Positions 1 through 8,190 of a DNA stretch of 31,554 nt are shown in pieces (the stretch's first letter is position 1; every line of letters begins with the position of its first letter). The stretch comes from Clostridia bacterium (GTDB lineage Bacteria; Bacillota; Peptococcia; DRI-13; DTU073), in NCBI GenBank assembly GCA_028709105.1, contig JAQVYD010000004.1:1962-33515 (forward strand), written 5' to 3'. Both the position numbers and the translations under genes were made by a program. The notes below the pieces were generated by a model. That model ran no database searches. It was given only the letters and a program-made list of their open reading frames with translations, and was not told the origin of the DNA.

Positions 1-1476
1 GCTCAGGCGGTGGAAGGGACTTTAGGTCCTAAAGGGCTGGATACGATGTTGGTAGACCAGTTCGGTGATGTGGTCATTACTAATGACGGGGTAACGATTC
101 TTGAGTTGATGGATGTCAATCATCCTGCTGCGAGAATGTTAATTAATATTGCCAAAGCCCAACAAGAAGAAATAGGTGATGGTACTACGACGGCGACGAT
201 TTTGGCCGGAGCTTTAGTCAATGAAGGTGTTGTCCAGGTAAGAAAAGGGGTTCCTGTGGTCAAGGTGATCGAAGGTATGTGTTTAGGGATTAAAAAGGCG
301 CTGCAGATTTTTGAGGAAAAGGCAATTCCGGTCACGTCAGACGATGATGCTGTCTTAAGTAAAACAGCAAGGGTGGCGGCGCGAGGGAATGAGGATATTG
401 CCGATCTAGTGGTTAGGGCCGCTTTGCTTTTAGGAAAGAAAAAGCTTTTAGAGCCATCCTTTAAATTAGCCAAGATTATTCGGGCGGTAGAGGGTGCCGA
501 AAATCAGGTTGTTTCGGGGGTAATCATCGCGAAAGAACCGGTAAATATGGAAATGCCCAAAAAACTGGAGTCTGTTAAAGTGTTAGTGATTGATGATGCT
601 TTAGAGCCGGAGGAGATGGAGGATGAAGCTTTAGGAACAGATGCCGGCTTTGCTCGTTATTTGCAGCTGCAGGAGGAGTTTAAGCAAAATATCGAAAAGG
701 CGGTACGGTTAGGTGTAGGTTTAGTGCTTGTGGATCGGGGACTTCATGACTTAGCCGAGGAGATCTTTACAGATGCCGGAGTGATGGTATTGCAGCGCGT
801 TTCTCAGCAAGAATTGCGTCAGGCTGCCGAGTTTACCGGAGCTAAACTTTTGAAGAGAACAGGTTTAAAAAAAGAGGGAAAAGAGCTTTTACAGTCTATG
901 GGTGAGGCGGCAGAGGTTTATGTCGAGGAGAAATTAAAGCATGTTTGTCTTTTGGGAGGAAAAGGCCAGGCTCAAGCTACTGTTTTGGTGGGTGCTTCTA
1001 CAGAAGAAGTAGTGGGAGAAAGAGAAAGGATTGCTAAGGATGCCGCTTCTGCCGTACAAGCTGCGGTAAAAGGCGGTATTGTTTGCGGCGGAGGTACGGT
1101 GGAGTTAGCGATTGCCCGTCAGCTTCAGGATATACGTCAGGAAGCCCGGGGTATGGCAGTTTATGGTTTGGATTGTGTTAGCGAAGCTTTAAAACAGCCG
1201 TTTGTGCAAATCGTTGGCAATGCGGGTTTTAATCCCTTGGAAAAGTTAGGAGAGGTAAGTGCTGCCCAAATAGAACAAGGGAGCAGTTCCTTGGGCATAA
1301 ATTGTGATAGCGGCGAAATTATGGATATGCGGGAGCTGGGGGTGTATGACCCCGTCTTGGTTAAAAAACACGCTCTGCAAGCCGCGGGAGAAGTAGCTAC
1401 AGCTATTTTACGTATAGATACTATTATTAAGAAGAAGGAGCGAGGTTCTCCGAATACTTTACAAGAAGAAGAATAA
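1..1476 (+). CDS. Group II-like (bacterial group III) chaperonin, 5' partial
   Basis: The reading frame is open from base 1, so the start lies upstream and roughly 30-40 residues are missing. The GTG at 10 sits inside conserved sequence and is not the start. The protein is of the thermosome/TCP-1 type rather than GroEL: it has LGPKGLD near the visible N-terminus, the nucleotide-binding GDGTTT loop at about codons 59-64, a GGGTVE motif near codon 363, and a RIDTII segment near codon 471 like the RIDDxI of archaeal thermosomes. The estimated full length of about 520 residues fits the family. The tail is acidic (LQEEE) and lacks a GGM repeat. In known bacteria with this protein, it lies in the dnaK operon; here it is 15 bases ahead of grpE. 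It presumably folds proteins in an ATP-driven double ring without a GroES partner. Family assignment is seen directly; function is inferred from the family. Confidence 0.93.
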   Translation, partial: AQAVEGTLGPKGLDTMLVDQFGDVVITNDGVTILELMDVNHPAARMLINIAKAQQEEIGDGTTTATILAGALVNEGVVQVRKGVPVVKVIEGMCLGIKKALQIFEEKAIPVTSDDDAVLSKTARVAARGNEDIADLVVRAALLLGKKKLLEPSFKLAKIIRAVEGAENQVVSGVIIAKEPVNMEMPKKLESVKVLVIDDALEPEEMEDEALGTDAGFARYLQLQEEFKQNIEKAVRLGVGLVLVDRGLHDLAEEIFTDAGVMVLQRVSQQELRQAAEFTGAKLLKRTGLKKEGKELLQSMGEAAEVYVEEKLKHVCLLGGKGQAQATVLVGASTEEVVGERERIAKDAASAVQAAVKGGIVCGGGTVELAIARQLQDIRQEARGMAVYGLDCVSEALKQPFVQIVGNAGFNPLEKLGEVSAAQIEQGSSSLGINCDSGEIMDMRELGVYDPVLVKKHALQAAGEVATAILRIDTIIKKKERGSPNTLQEEE

Positions 1477-1491
1477 GCAGAGGTGGTGAGA

Positions 1492-2034
1492 ATGATGAGC
1501 AAGGAATCGACTCATCTTGACAAAAACGAGAAAAGCTGTGTGGAGCAAAAACCGGAGGAGGGTGAAGAAAATCAAGCGGGAATAGCTAATTCTGCTGCAG
1601 AACTAGCCGAAGTTAAAGATAGATTGCTGAGAATTCATGCTGATTTTGATAATTACCGTAAAAGAATACATAAAGAGAAGGAAGAATGGCTGCAGTATGC
1701 TTGTTTGGATTTTGCAGAAAAGTTACTGCCTGTTTTAGATAATTTAGATCTGGCGATGCTTTCTCTTGATCAGCAAAATGAAGAAATAAAGAAGATCTTT
1801 TCCGGTCTGCAGATGATTGCTAAACAGTTTCAAGAGATTTTAGAAAACGAAGGATTGACCCCCATTGAAGCCGTGGGGACAGAGTTTGATCCCTTTTTAC
1901 ATGAAGCGGTGCTGCAAGTTCCCGCTGCAGAAGGGGTTGCTGATAATCAGGTTGTGGAAGAGGTGCGCAAAGGATACCTTTTCAAAGATAAGGTGCTTAG
2001 GGTATCAATGGTGAAGGTAGCTAAGTGTGAGTAG
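1492..2034 (+). CDS. grpE: Nucleotide exchange factor GrpE
   Basis: GrpE releases ADP from DnaK and works as a dimer in the cytoplasm. The 180-residue product has an acidic, variable N-terminus, a long predicted coiled coil (about residues 35-90, with the FDNYRKR segment) and the C-terminal beta domain with GTEFDPFLHEAV and a final LRVSMVKVAK, all typical of the family. An open frame extends back to GTG 1483, but the Shine-Dalgarno sequence AGAGGTGGTGAG occupies 1480-1490, so ATG 1492 (or 1495) is the better start. It sits between the chaperonin gene and dnaK, as in a heat-shock operon. Confidence 0.95.
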   Translation: MMSKESTHLDKNEKSCVEQKPEEGEENQAGIANSAAELAEVKDRLLRIHADFDNYRKRIHKEKEEWLQYACLDFAEKLLPVLDNLDLAMLSLDQQNEEIKKIFSGLQMIAKQFQEILENEGLTPIEAVGTEFDPFLHEAVLQVPAAEGVADNQVVEEVRKGYLFKDKVLRVSMVKVAKCE

Positions 2035-2075
2035 ATATTTAATGATGATCTTGTTAGATAAGGAGGAATTTACTT

Positions 2076-3926
2076 ATGGGAAAAGTGATTGGTATTGATT
2101 TAGGAACGACTAATTCTTGTGTGGCTTGTATGGAAGGTGGGGAACCTGTAGTAATCCCTAGTTCTGAAGGTAGTAGGACTACTGCTTCTGTGGTGGCTTT
2201 TTCTAAAACAGGCGAAAAATTGGTGGGGCAGGTAGCGAAAAGACAGGCGATTACTAATTCTGAACGCACGGTTCAGTCTATTAAAAGGGAGATGGGTTCA
2301 AACCACAAGGTGCGTATTGATGATAAAGACTATACTCCTCAGGAAATTTCGGCCATGATTTTGCAAAAGATGAAGGCTGATGCTGAAAGTTACTTAGGTA
2401 CAAAGGTGACGCAGGCGGTAATTACTGTCCCGGCTTATTTTAATGATTCACAACGTCAGGCGACTAAAGATGCCGGGAAAATAGCCGGATTGGAAGTGCT
2501 GCGGATTATCAATGAACCTACGGCAGCCGCTTTGGCTTATGGGGTTGAGAAAGAAGAAGATCAGACGATTTTAGTTTTTGACCTCGGGGGAGGAACGTTT
2601 GATGTTTCTATTTTAGAATTAGGTGAGGGTGTTTTTGAGGTTAAAGCGACCAGTGGGAATAACCGTTTAGGCGGTGATGATTTTGATGAGCGTATCGCTA
2701 ACTGGATGGTGGCTGAATTTAAAAAACAGAGCGGGGTGGATTTACAAAAAGACCGCATGGCGATGCAGCGTTTAAGAGAAGCTGCGGAAAAAGCTAAACA
2801 TGAACTTTCTTCCTTGATGACGACAACAATTAATCTGCCTTTTATTACGGCTACAGCCGAGGGCCCTCTCCATCTTGATTTGAATCTGACGAGAGCCAAA
2901 TTTGATGAGCTAACAGCTGATTTAGTGGAAGCAACGATGAATCCTACTCGTCAAGCTTTGAAAGATGCCGGGCTTGAAGTTAAGGATATTGATAAGGTGC
3001 TGCTGGTAGGTGGTTCGACGCGTATCCCTGCTGTGCAGGAAGCGATTGCTAAGGTAATCGGTAAAGAACCTTTTAAAGGGATCAATCCTGATGAATGTGT
3101 GGCTGTTGGGGCGGCAATTCAGGCCGGAGTATTGGCGGGTGAGGTTAAAGATGTCCTGCTTTTGGATGTGACACCCCTTTCTCTGGGGATTGAAACCTTG
3201 GGCGGGGTTTTTACGAAGCTGATCGAAAGGAATACGACGATTCCTACTTCCAAAAGTCAGATTTTCTCTACGGCTGCCGATAACCAAACCTCTGTGGAGA
3301 TTCATGTCTTACAGGGGGAAAGAGAAATGGCCGCTTATAATAAGACTTTAGGACGTTTTCAGTTGACCGGTATTCCTCCTGCCCCGCGGGGTATCCCTCA
3401 AATTGAGGTGAAATTTGACCTTGATGCGAATGGGATTGTTAATGTCTCGGCGAAAGATTTGGGGACAGGAAAAGAACAGGCCATTACCATTACTTCTTCT
3501 TCCGGTTTAAATAAAGATGAAATTGAGCAAATGGTCAAAGAGGCAGAGAAAAACGCAGCTGAGGATAAAAAACGGAGAGAAGAAATAGAAATAAAAAATC
3601 AGGCAGATAATCTTATTTATCAAACGGAAAAAGCTTTGAAAGATGCTGGGGAAGTAGCTACACAAGAGGACAAAGATAATATCAATCAAGCGAAAGAAGC
3701 TTTACAAAAAGCCGTAGAAGGCGGTAATGTTGAGGAGATTAAAAATAAAACGGAAGCTTTAACTAACGAAGTGTATAAGTTAACCTCCAAGCTGTATCAG
3801 CAAAAACAGGCGTCAGATACTGCCGGTGGTGAAGCAAGTTCTGAGGGAACAGCAGGCACAACTAGTGACGAAAAGGAAAATATTGTTGATGCCGACTATG
3901 AAGTGAAGAATGAGGATAATAACTAG
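2076..3926 (+). CDS. dnaK: Molecular chaperone DnaK (Hsp70)
   Basis: This is a 616-residue Hsp70, normal for Firmicutes. The N-terminus carries the phosphate-binding segment IGIDLGTTNSCVA. The second phosphate loop DLGGGTFDVS lies near residue 170, and the adenosine-site segment LVGGSTRIPAV near residue 310. The substrate-binding beta domain starts after DVTPLSLGIET, and a charged helical lid fills residues 490-590. The C-terminus ends NIVDADYEVKNEDNN, a variant of the usual EEVK-rich tail. AAGGAGGA at 2060-2067 sets the ATG. It binds unfolded segments in cycles driven by ATP, with DnaJ and GrpE encoded on either side. Confidence 0.98.
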   Translation: MGKVIGIDLGTTNSCVACMEGGEPVVIPSSEGSRTTASVVAFSKTGEKLVGQVAKRQAITNSERTVQSIKREMGSNHKVRIDDKDYTPQEISAMILQKMKADAESYLGTKVTQAVITVPAYFNDSQRQATKDAGKIAGLEVLRIINEPTAAALAYGVEKEEDQTILVFDLGGGTFDVSILELGEGVFEVKATSGNNRLGGDDFDERIANWMVAEFKKQSGVDLQKDRMAMQRLREAAEKAKHELSSLMTTTINLPFITATAEGPLHLDLNLTRAKFDELTADLVEATMNPTRQALKDAGLEVKDIDKVLLVGGSTRIPAVQEAIAKVIGKEPFKGINPDECVAVGAAIQAGVLAGEVKDVLLLDVTPLSLGIETLGGVFTKLIERNTTIPTSKSQIFSTAADNQTSVEIHVLQGEREMAAYNKTLGRFQLTGIPPAPRGIPQIEVKFDLDANGIVNVSAKDLGTGKEQAITITSSSGLNKDEIEQMVKEAEKNAAEDKKRREEIEIKNQADNLIYQTEKALKDAGEVATQEDKDNINQAKEALQKAVEGGNVEEIKNKTEALTNEVYKLTSKLYQQKQASDTAGGEASSEGTAGTTSDEKENIVDADYEVKNEDNN

Positions 3927-3965
3927 CAGTTAGCGTAGTGGTTGTGTGGAGATGGAGGTGACATC

Positions 3966-5126
3966 ATGGCCAAAAGAGATTATTATGATGTTTTGGGTGT
4001 ACAAAGAAATGCTGCGGAGGCAGAAATAAAAAAGGCTTATCGGAAATTGGCTCGTCAGTATCATCCTGATGTGAATCCCGGTAATCAAGAGGCTGAGGAA
4101 AAGTTTAAAGAAATCAATGAAGCTTATGAGGTTTTGAGTGAACCGGGAAAAAGGCAGAGATATGACCAGTTTGGCCATGCAGGCACCGACCCTAACGGGT
4201 TTGGCGGTTTCGGCGGTTTTGAGGGTGGTACTGCCGGTGATTTTGGGGGCTTTGGTGATATTTTTGAGATGTTTTTCGGTGGCGGTGCTGCTTCTGCTCG
4301 CCAAAGAGGTCCGCAGCAAGGTGCTGATTTACGGCTGGATCTGGAATTATCTTTTGAGGAAGCAGCTTTCGGTGTGGAAAAGGATTTGGAGATACCACGT
4401 TTGGAGAATTGTCCTACTTGTCATGGCAGTGGAGCTAAACCGGGGACTAGCGCCAGTTCATGTTCTAAATGTCAGGGCACGGGAGAGGTGCGGTATACGC
4501 AAAAGACAGCTTTAGGACATTTTCAAACGATTAAAACGTGTCCTCAATGTGGCGGTACGGGAAAAATGATTTCTACGCCTTGTCCGGAATGTCAGGGGCG
4601 TGGACATGTTAAGAGAAAACGCAAATTGAAGATTAAAGTACCTGCCGGTGTCGATACAGGTTCGCGAATTCGTTTGTCCGGAGAAGGAGAAGCGGGGTTA
4701 CGGGGAGGACCGCCAGGAGATGTATACGTCTATCTAAAAGTGAGACCTCATCAAATTTTTGAAAGACGGGGAGACGACATCTATATGGAGTTTCCCGTAA
4801 CTTTTGTTCAGGCAGCTTTAGGAGATGAGGTACAGGTTCCGACTTTGCAAGGAAAGGCTGCTTTGAAAATACCTGAGGGAACTCAAACCCATACCGTCTT
4901 GAGACTAAGAGGGCAAGGAATCCCCCATTTATATGGCAGCGGGCGGGGTGACCAGTATGTAAAAATTGTGATGATTACGCCAACGAAACTTAATGAGGAA
5001 CAGAAGCAGCGTTTACGTGATTTTGCCGGTAGTACGAATAAAGAGAATTATCGTTCTAAGGGTAAAGGTAAGGATAAGGGGCTGTGGGAAAAAGTTCGGG
5101 ATAGCTTGAAAGGGATGGGCGAGTAA
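3966..5126 (+). CDS. dnaJ: Chaperone DnaJ (Hsp40, type I)
   Basis: This is the co-chaperone that delivers substrates to DnaK and stimulates its ATPase. The 386-residue protein has a J domain with the HPD triad at residues 33-35, a Gly/Phe-rich linker at about 78-120, and four zinc-binding CxxCxGxG repeats between about 145 and 215 (CPTCHGSG, CSKCQGTG, CPQCGGTG, CPECQGRG). The C-terminal substrate-binding domains follow. GGAGGTGA at 3954-3961 sets ATG 3966, although the open frame runs back to 3942. The C-terminus is rich in Lys/Gly (SKGKGKDKG) before a final charged helix. Confidence 0.97.
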   Translation: MAKRDYYDVLGVQRNAAEAEIKKAYRKLARQYHPDVNPGNQEAEEKFKEINEAYEVLSEPGKRQRYDQFGHAGTDPNGFGGFGGFEGGTAGDFGGFGDIFEMFFGGGAASARQRGPQQGADLRLDLELSFEEAAFGVEKDLEIPRLENCPTCHGSGAKPGTSASSCSKCQGTGEVRYTQKTALGHFQTIKTCPQCGGTGKMISTPCPECQGRGHVKRKRKLKIKVPAGVDTGSRIRLSGEGEAGLRGGPPGDVYVYLKVRPHQIFERRGDDIYMEFPVTFVQAALGDEVQVPTLQGKAALKIPEGTQTHTVLRLRGQGIPHLYGSGRGDQYVKIVMITPTKLNEEQKQRLRDFAGSTNKENYRSKGKGKDKGLWEKVRDSLKGMGE

Positions 5127-5170
5127 GTTTTTTATAGGCAGCACAAGTCTGGTGATGGAGGTGTAAGGAG

Positions 5171-5947
5171 ATGCATCGGTTTTATGTACCCCCAGAGGAT
5201 ATTCACCAAGAACAAGGACAGGAAGAGCAGGCTGTTATTAAAGGACAGGAGTTCCGTCACCTTGCCAAGGTGTTGCGTTTATTACCCGGAGAGGCTGTTA
5301 CTATTTTTGATGGTCGGGGGAGAGAATATAGTGGTAAGATTGTCTCTTTACAAAAAGGAGAGGCTTTGGTTAGGATAGAGGAGTCTCTTCTTTTTCCTCG
5401 CGAAAGTCAACTGGAGGTTTGGTTGGTACAAGGTCTGCCGAAAGGCGAGAAAATGGAATTAATTATTCAAAAGGCTACGGAGCTAGGGGTACGGGGCATT
5501 ATCCCTTTAAAAGCACAGCGTTGTGTGGTAAGGTTGGCAGATAAAAAAGAAGCCGAGCGTCGTAAGCGTTGGCAGAAGGTGGCTTTAGAGGCAGCGAAGC
5601 AATGTCGGCGGCCCGTTATTCCTACTGTTTTGCCGGCTTGCAGTCTGGAAGAGTTTTTACAGGAATTACCTGCCCGGCGGCATCTTCTGATCCCTTGGGA
5701 AGAAGGAGGGTGTTCCTTTAAGGAGGCTTTAACGGCTCTCTCCGCAAAAGAGAAGGAGTCGGGCGCTGCCGGTGTCCCGGTTTATCTGGTGATTGGCCCC
5801 GAGGGTGGTTTTGCCGCGGGGGAAGTGGCACAAGTGCAGAGCGGCGGAGGGATTCCTCTTTCTTTAGGTCCCCGGATTTTACGTACCGAAACAGCCGGGC
5901 TTGCGGCCTTGGCTGCTTTAATGTTTGCGTGGGGGGATTGGGGGTAA
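5171..5947 (+). CDS. rsmE: 16S rRNA m3U1498 methyltransferase RsmE
   Basis: RsmE belongs to the SPOUT superfamily of S-adenosylmethionine methyltransferases and modifies U1498 of 16S rRNA. The 258-residue product has an N-terminal PUA-like domain (HRFYVPPE, then FRHLAKVLRL) and a C-terminal knotted domain with the cofactor signatures VIGPEGGF (about residue 210) and LGPRILRTETA (about residue 235). A GGAGGTGTAAGGAG ribosome site precedes ATG 5171. It follows dnaJ by 44 bases. In most Firmicutes prmA lies between these genes; it does not here. The stop codon overlaps the next start as TAATG. Confidence 0.95.
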   Translation: MHRFYVPPEDIHQEQGQEEQAVIKGQEFRHLAKVLRLLPGEAVTIFDGRGREYSGKIVSLQKGEALVRIEESLLFPRESQLEVWLVQGLPKGEKMELIIQKATELGVRGIIPLKAQRCVVRLADKKEAERRKRWQKVALEAAKQCRRPVIPTVLPACSLEEFLQELPARRHLLIPWEEGGCSFKEALTALSAKEKESGAAGVPVYLVIGPEGGFAAGEVAQVQSGGGIPLSLGPRILRTETAGLAALAALMFAWGDWG

Positions 5948-7284
5948 TGGAACAAGGGTTTCGGGTTGCTTTTTGCACTTTAGGTTGTAAAGTAAATCAG
6001 AATGAGACAGAGGCTTTAGCCGGACTTTTTCGGGAGAAAGGTTATGAAATCGTCAATTTTGAGGAGCAAGCCGATGTTTATGTGATTAATACGTGTACAG
6101 TTACTCATTTGGCGGATCGCAAGTCACGGCAGATGATTAGGCGTGCCCTTAAAGTCAATCCTCAGGCTCAAGTGGTCGTAACAGGCTGTTATGCTCAGAC
6201 TAACCCCGCAGCGATACAGAAGATAGCGGGTGTTAGTTTAATTATCGGGACAAATAAAAAAAGCCGTCTCGTCGATTTGGTAGAAGAATTATTAACAAAA
6301 AAAGCTTCGGGGACAGATAAACGCCTGCCTTCGGTCTTTGTCCGTAAGTATCAGGAAACGCAAGAATTTGAAGAGATGACGGGAGAAAAAAAGATTGAAC
6401 GGGCTAGAGCATACTTGAAGGTACAGGAAGGTTGCGACCAGTTCTGTTCCTATTGTATTATTCCTTATGCCCGCGGTCCTGTGCGCAGTCGTTCCGTAGA
6501 GAATACTTTAGCAGAAGCGGAAAGACTTATTGAGGCCGGCTTTAAGGAAATAGTGCTTTTAGGGATTCATTTAGGGGCTTATGGCCGTGAGACGGGAGCA
6601 GGAAAGGATTTGGTCTTTCTTTTAAAACAGCTGCTGCCGCTTACGGAGCAGGTACGGTGGCGTTTAGGTTCTTTGGAACCGGTGGAGGTCAGTGCGGAAT
6701 TATTGGAATTGATGCAGAGCTATCAGAATTTTTGTCCTCATCTGCATCTCCCGCTGCAAAGTGGGCATGATCAAATTTTAAAAGCAATGAGAAGACCTTA
6801 TTCTACGGGGCAATATCTGGAGATTATCAGCGGGATCAGAGAAAAAATTCCGGAGATTGCGTTGACAACAGATGTGATGGTGGGTTTTCCAGGGGAAACA
6901 GAAGCACATTTTCAGGAATATCTGAAAGTTGTGGAAAGGGCTGCGTTTAGCAGATTGCACGTTTTTAAGTATTCGCCGCGTCAAGGTACGCCGGCCGCTC
7001 AGTTCGGGGGACAAGTACCGTCTTTGGTAAAGGAAGCGCGGAGTGGAAAAATGATGCGGCTAGGGGAAAAACTGGCAAAGCAATATGCCGAGAAATTTTT
7101 AGAGCGCCTTGTCGATGTCTTGGTGGAGGAAAAGGTGGGCGAGTGTACCTGGGAAGGGAGTAGCAGTAATTATCTCAAAGTCCGTTTTAATCATGCCGAG
7201 ACACTGCGTGGGCAGATTATGCCAATCCGTTTAAAAAAAATAGAGAAAGCTTATTGTTTTGGGGAGGTTTTCCAGATACAATAG
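5947..7284 (+). CDS. mtaB: tRNA t6A37 methylthiotransferase MtaB
   Basis: MtaB is a radical-SAM methylthiotransferase that converts t6A to ms2t6A at position 37 of ANN-decoding tRNAs. The 445-residue protein has the N-terminal UPF0004 domain with its iron-sulfur cysteines (CTLGCKVNQNETE with Cys10 and Cys14, then NTCTVT and GCYAQ). The radical-SAM cluster motif is GCDQFCSYC near residue 163, and a TRAM-like RNA-binding tail follows. The CTLGCKVNQ sequence separates MtaB from MiaB and RimO. ATG 5947 overlaps the rsmE stop codon, implying translational coupling. Confidence 0.95.
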   Translation: MEQGFRVAFCTLGCKVNQNETEALAGLFREKGYEIVNFEEQADVYVINTCTVTHLADRKSRQMIRRALKVNPQAQVVVTGCYAQTNPAAIQKIAGVSLIIGTNKKSRLVDLVEELLTKKASGTDKRLPSVFVRKYQETQEFEEMTGEKKIERARAYLKVQEGCDQFCSYCIIPYARGPVRSRSVENTLAEAERLIEAGFKEIVLLGIHLGAYGRETGAGKDLVFLLKQLLPLTEQVRWRLGSLEPVEVSAELLELMQSYQNFCPHLHLPLQSGHDQILKAMRRPYSTGQYLEIISGIREKIPEIALTTDVMVGFPGETEAHFQEYLKVVERAAFSRLHVFKYSPRQGTPAAQFGGQVPSLVKEARSGKMMRLGEKLAKQYAEKFLERLVDVLVEEKVGECTWEGSSSNYLKVRFNHAETLRGQIMPIRLKKIEKAYCFGEVFQIQ

Positions 7285-7331
7285 TAATGAGGCTGTGCAA
7301 TGTGTGCTTAAAGCAAAAGGAGGTGCAATTC

Positions 7332-7673
7332 ATGAGTGAATGTGTTTTTTGTAAGATTATTAGTGGCACGATTCCCAGTGAAAAAGTGTATGAGGATGAT
7401 CGTGTTTTGGCTTTTTATGATATAAATCCTGCTGCTCCCGTCCATGTTTTGGTTATTCCCAAAGAGCATATCACGAGTTTGGCGGAGTTGAAAGATGAGC
7501 AGTTGGAGTTAATCGGGTATGTGCATGGTATTATTCGTAATGTGGCTAAAGATTTAGGCTTAGATAATGGTTATAGGGTCGTAAATAATTGTGGCAGAGA
7601 CGGAGGGCAAGCAGTCGGTCACTTACATTTCCATTTATTGGGGGGAAAGAAGATGACTTGGCCGGCAGGTTAA
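7332..7673 (+). CDS. Histidine triad nucleotide-binding protein (HinT family)
   Basis: This 113-residue HIT-family hydrolase carries the catalytic triad HLHFH at His97, His99 and His101, followed by LLGGKKMTWPAG. An N-terminal CVFC (Cys4, Cys7) matches the zinc site found in many HinT proteins. Family members hydrolyse purine nucleoside phosphoramidates and aminoacyl-adenylates. AAGGAGGTGCA at about 7317-7327 selects ATG 7332; the open frame reaching back to 7254 overlaps mtaB and is not used. It is the last gene of the dnaJ-linked run and directly precedes rpsU, a common Firmicute order. Confidence 0.94.
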   Translation: MSECVFCKIISGTIPSEKVYEDDRVLAFYDINPAAPVHVLVIPKEHITSLAELKDEQLELIGYVHGIIRNVAKDLGLDNGYRVVNNCGRDGGQAVGHLHFHLLGGKKMTWPAG

Positions 7674-7677
7674 TTCC

Positions 7678-7706
7678 TTGACCCTTTCTTCCTGTTTTAG
7701 TATAAT
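7678..7706 (+). promoter_or_regulatory. Sigma-A promoter of rpsU
   Basis: TTGACC (7678-7683) and a perfect TATAAT (7701-7706) are separated by 17 bases. Transcription would begin near 7713, leaving an rpsU leader of about 95 bases. The match is strong enough that rpsU is probably transcribed independently of the chaperone operon. Confidence 0.85.
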
Positions 7707-7806
7707 GTTTCATGTGTGGTTTTTAGCTTATCTTTTTTATGGCATAAGCGTAAAATGATGCAGTTAGTTATTAGTAAGACGGTCGTAGTGGAGGGAGGGA
7801 AAATAA

Positions 7807-7983
7807 ATGAGCGAAGTGAGAGTAGGTAAAAATGAGTCTCTCGATAGTGCACTCCGCCGCTTCAAGCGTACCTGTCAGAAGGCTGGTGTTCTTGCCGAGG
7901 CTAGAAAAAGGGAACATTATGAAAAACCAAGTGTAAAGAGAAAAAAGAAGTCGGAAGCGGCCAGAAAGCGAAAATTCAGATAA
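7807..7983 (+). CDS. rpsU: Small ribosomal subunit protein bS21
   Basis: This 58-residue basic protein begins MSEVRVGKNESLDSALRRFK and ends in a Lys/Arg-rich tail (VKRKKKSEAARKRKFR), the standard form of bS21. GGAGGGAGG at 7791-7799 precedes ATG 7807. bS21 sits at the platform of the 30S subunit near the anti-Shine-Dalgarno end of 16S rRNA. It has its own promoter upstream and a strong terminator 20 bases downstream, so it forms a single-gene unit. Confidence 0.97.
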   Translation: MSEVRVGKNESLDSALRRFKRTCQKAGVLAEARKREHYEKPSVKRKKKSEAARKRKFR

Positions 7984-8001
7984 GCGAGTAGCTTTGTTTG
8001 A

Positions 8002-8044
8002 TATAAAAAACAGCCCAGCTAAAAGTAGTGGGCTGTTTTTTATA
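8002..8044 (+). terminator. Rho-independent terminator after rpsU
   Basis: AAAAAACAGCCCA (8005-8017) pairs with TGGGCTGTTTTTT (8029-8041) across an 11-base loop, followed by a T-rich tract. The flanking A and T runs extend the symmetry, so it could act in both directions. Confidence 0.95.
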
Positions 8045-8112
8045 TAAAGCACGATTGTGGAACGTTAGTTAAGTGAATATTTCCCCGATTGGCAAGAGTT
8101 AAATATTCTTTT

Positions 8113-8140
8113 TGAAAAATTAAGTGTAGAAAAAACGGAT
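8113..8140 (+). promoter_or_regulatory. Possible ECF-type promoter of the nfeD-floA operon
   Basis: TGAAAA (8113-8118) and CGGAT (8136-8140) are 17 bases apart. This resembles the TGAAAC / CGTA layout of sigma-W promoters, and the orthologous Bacillus subtilis yqeZ-yqfA operon is known to be sigma-W dependent. I see no good sigma-A promoter here. The match is imperfect, so this is tentative. Confidence 0.3.
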
Positions 8141-8190
8141 TATATGATAAGATAAGGTTATGAATTTAAATTTTATTTAAGGTGAAAATG

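Noticed and set aside
1..2075. Search for a CIRCE operator (TTAGCACTC inverted repeat)
   Set aside because: None was seen in the window; if present it would be upstream of the truncated chaperonin gene.
4138..4515. 125-codon frame overlapping dnaJ
   Set aside because: It is a shifted frame of the Gly-rich and zinc-finger coding part of dnaJ, whose protein is complete and conserved.
7771..8052. 93-codon minus-strand open frame
   Set aside because: It lies opposite rpsU and its terminator, has no ribosome site, and rpsU is certain.
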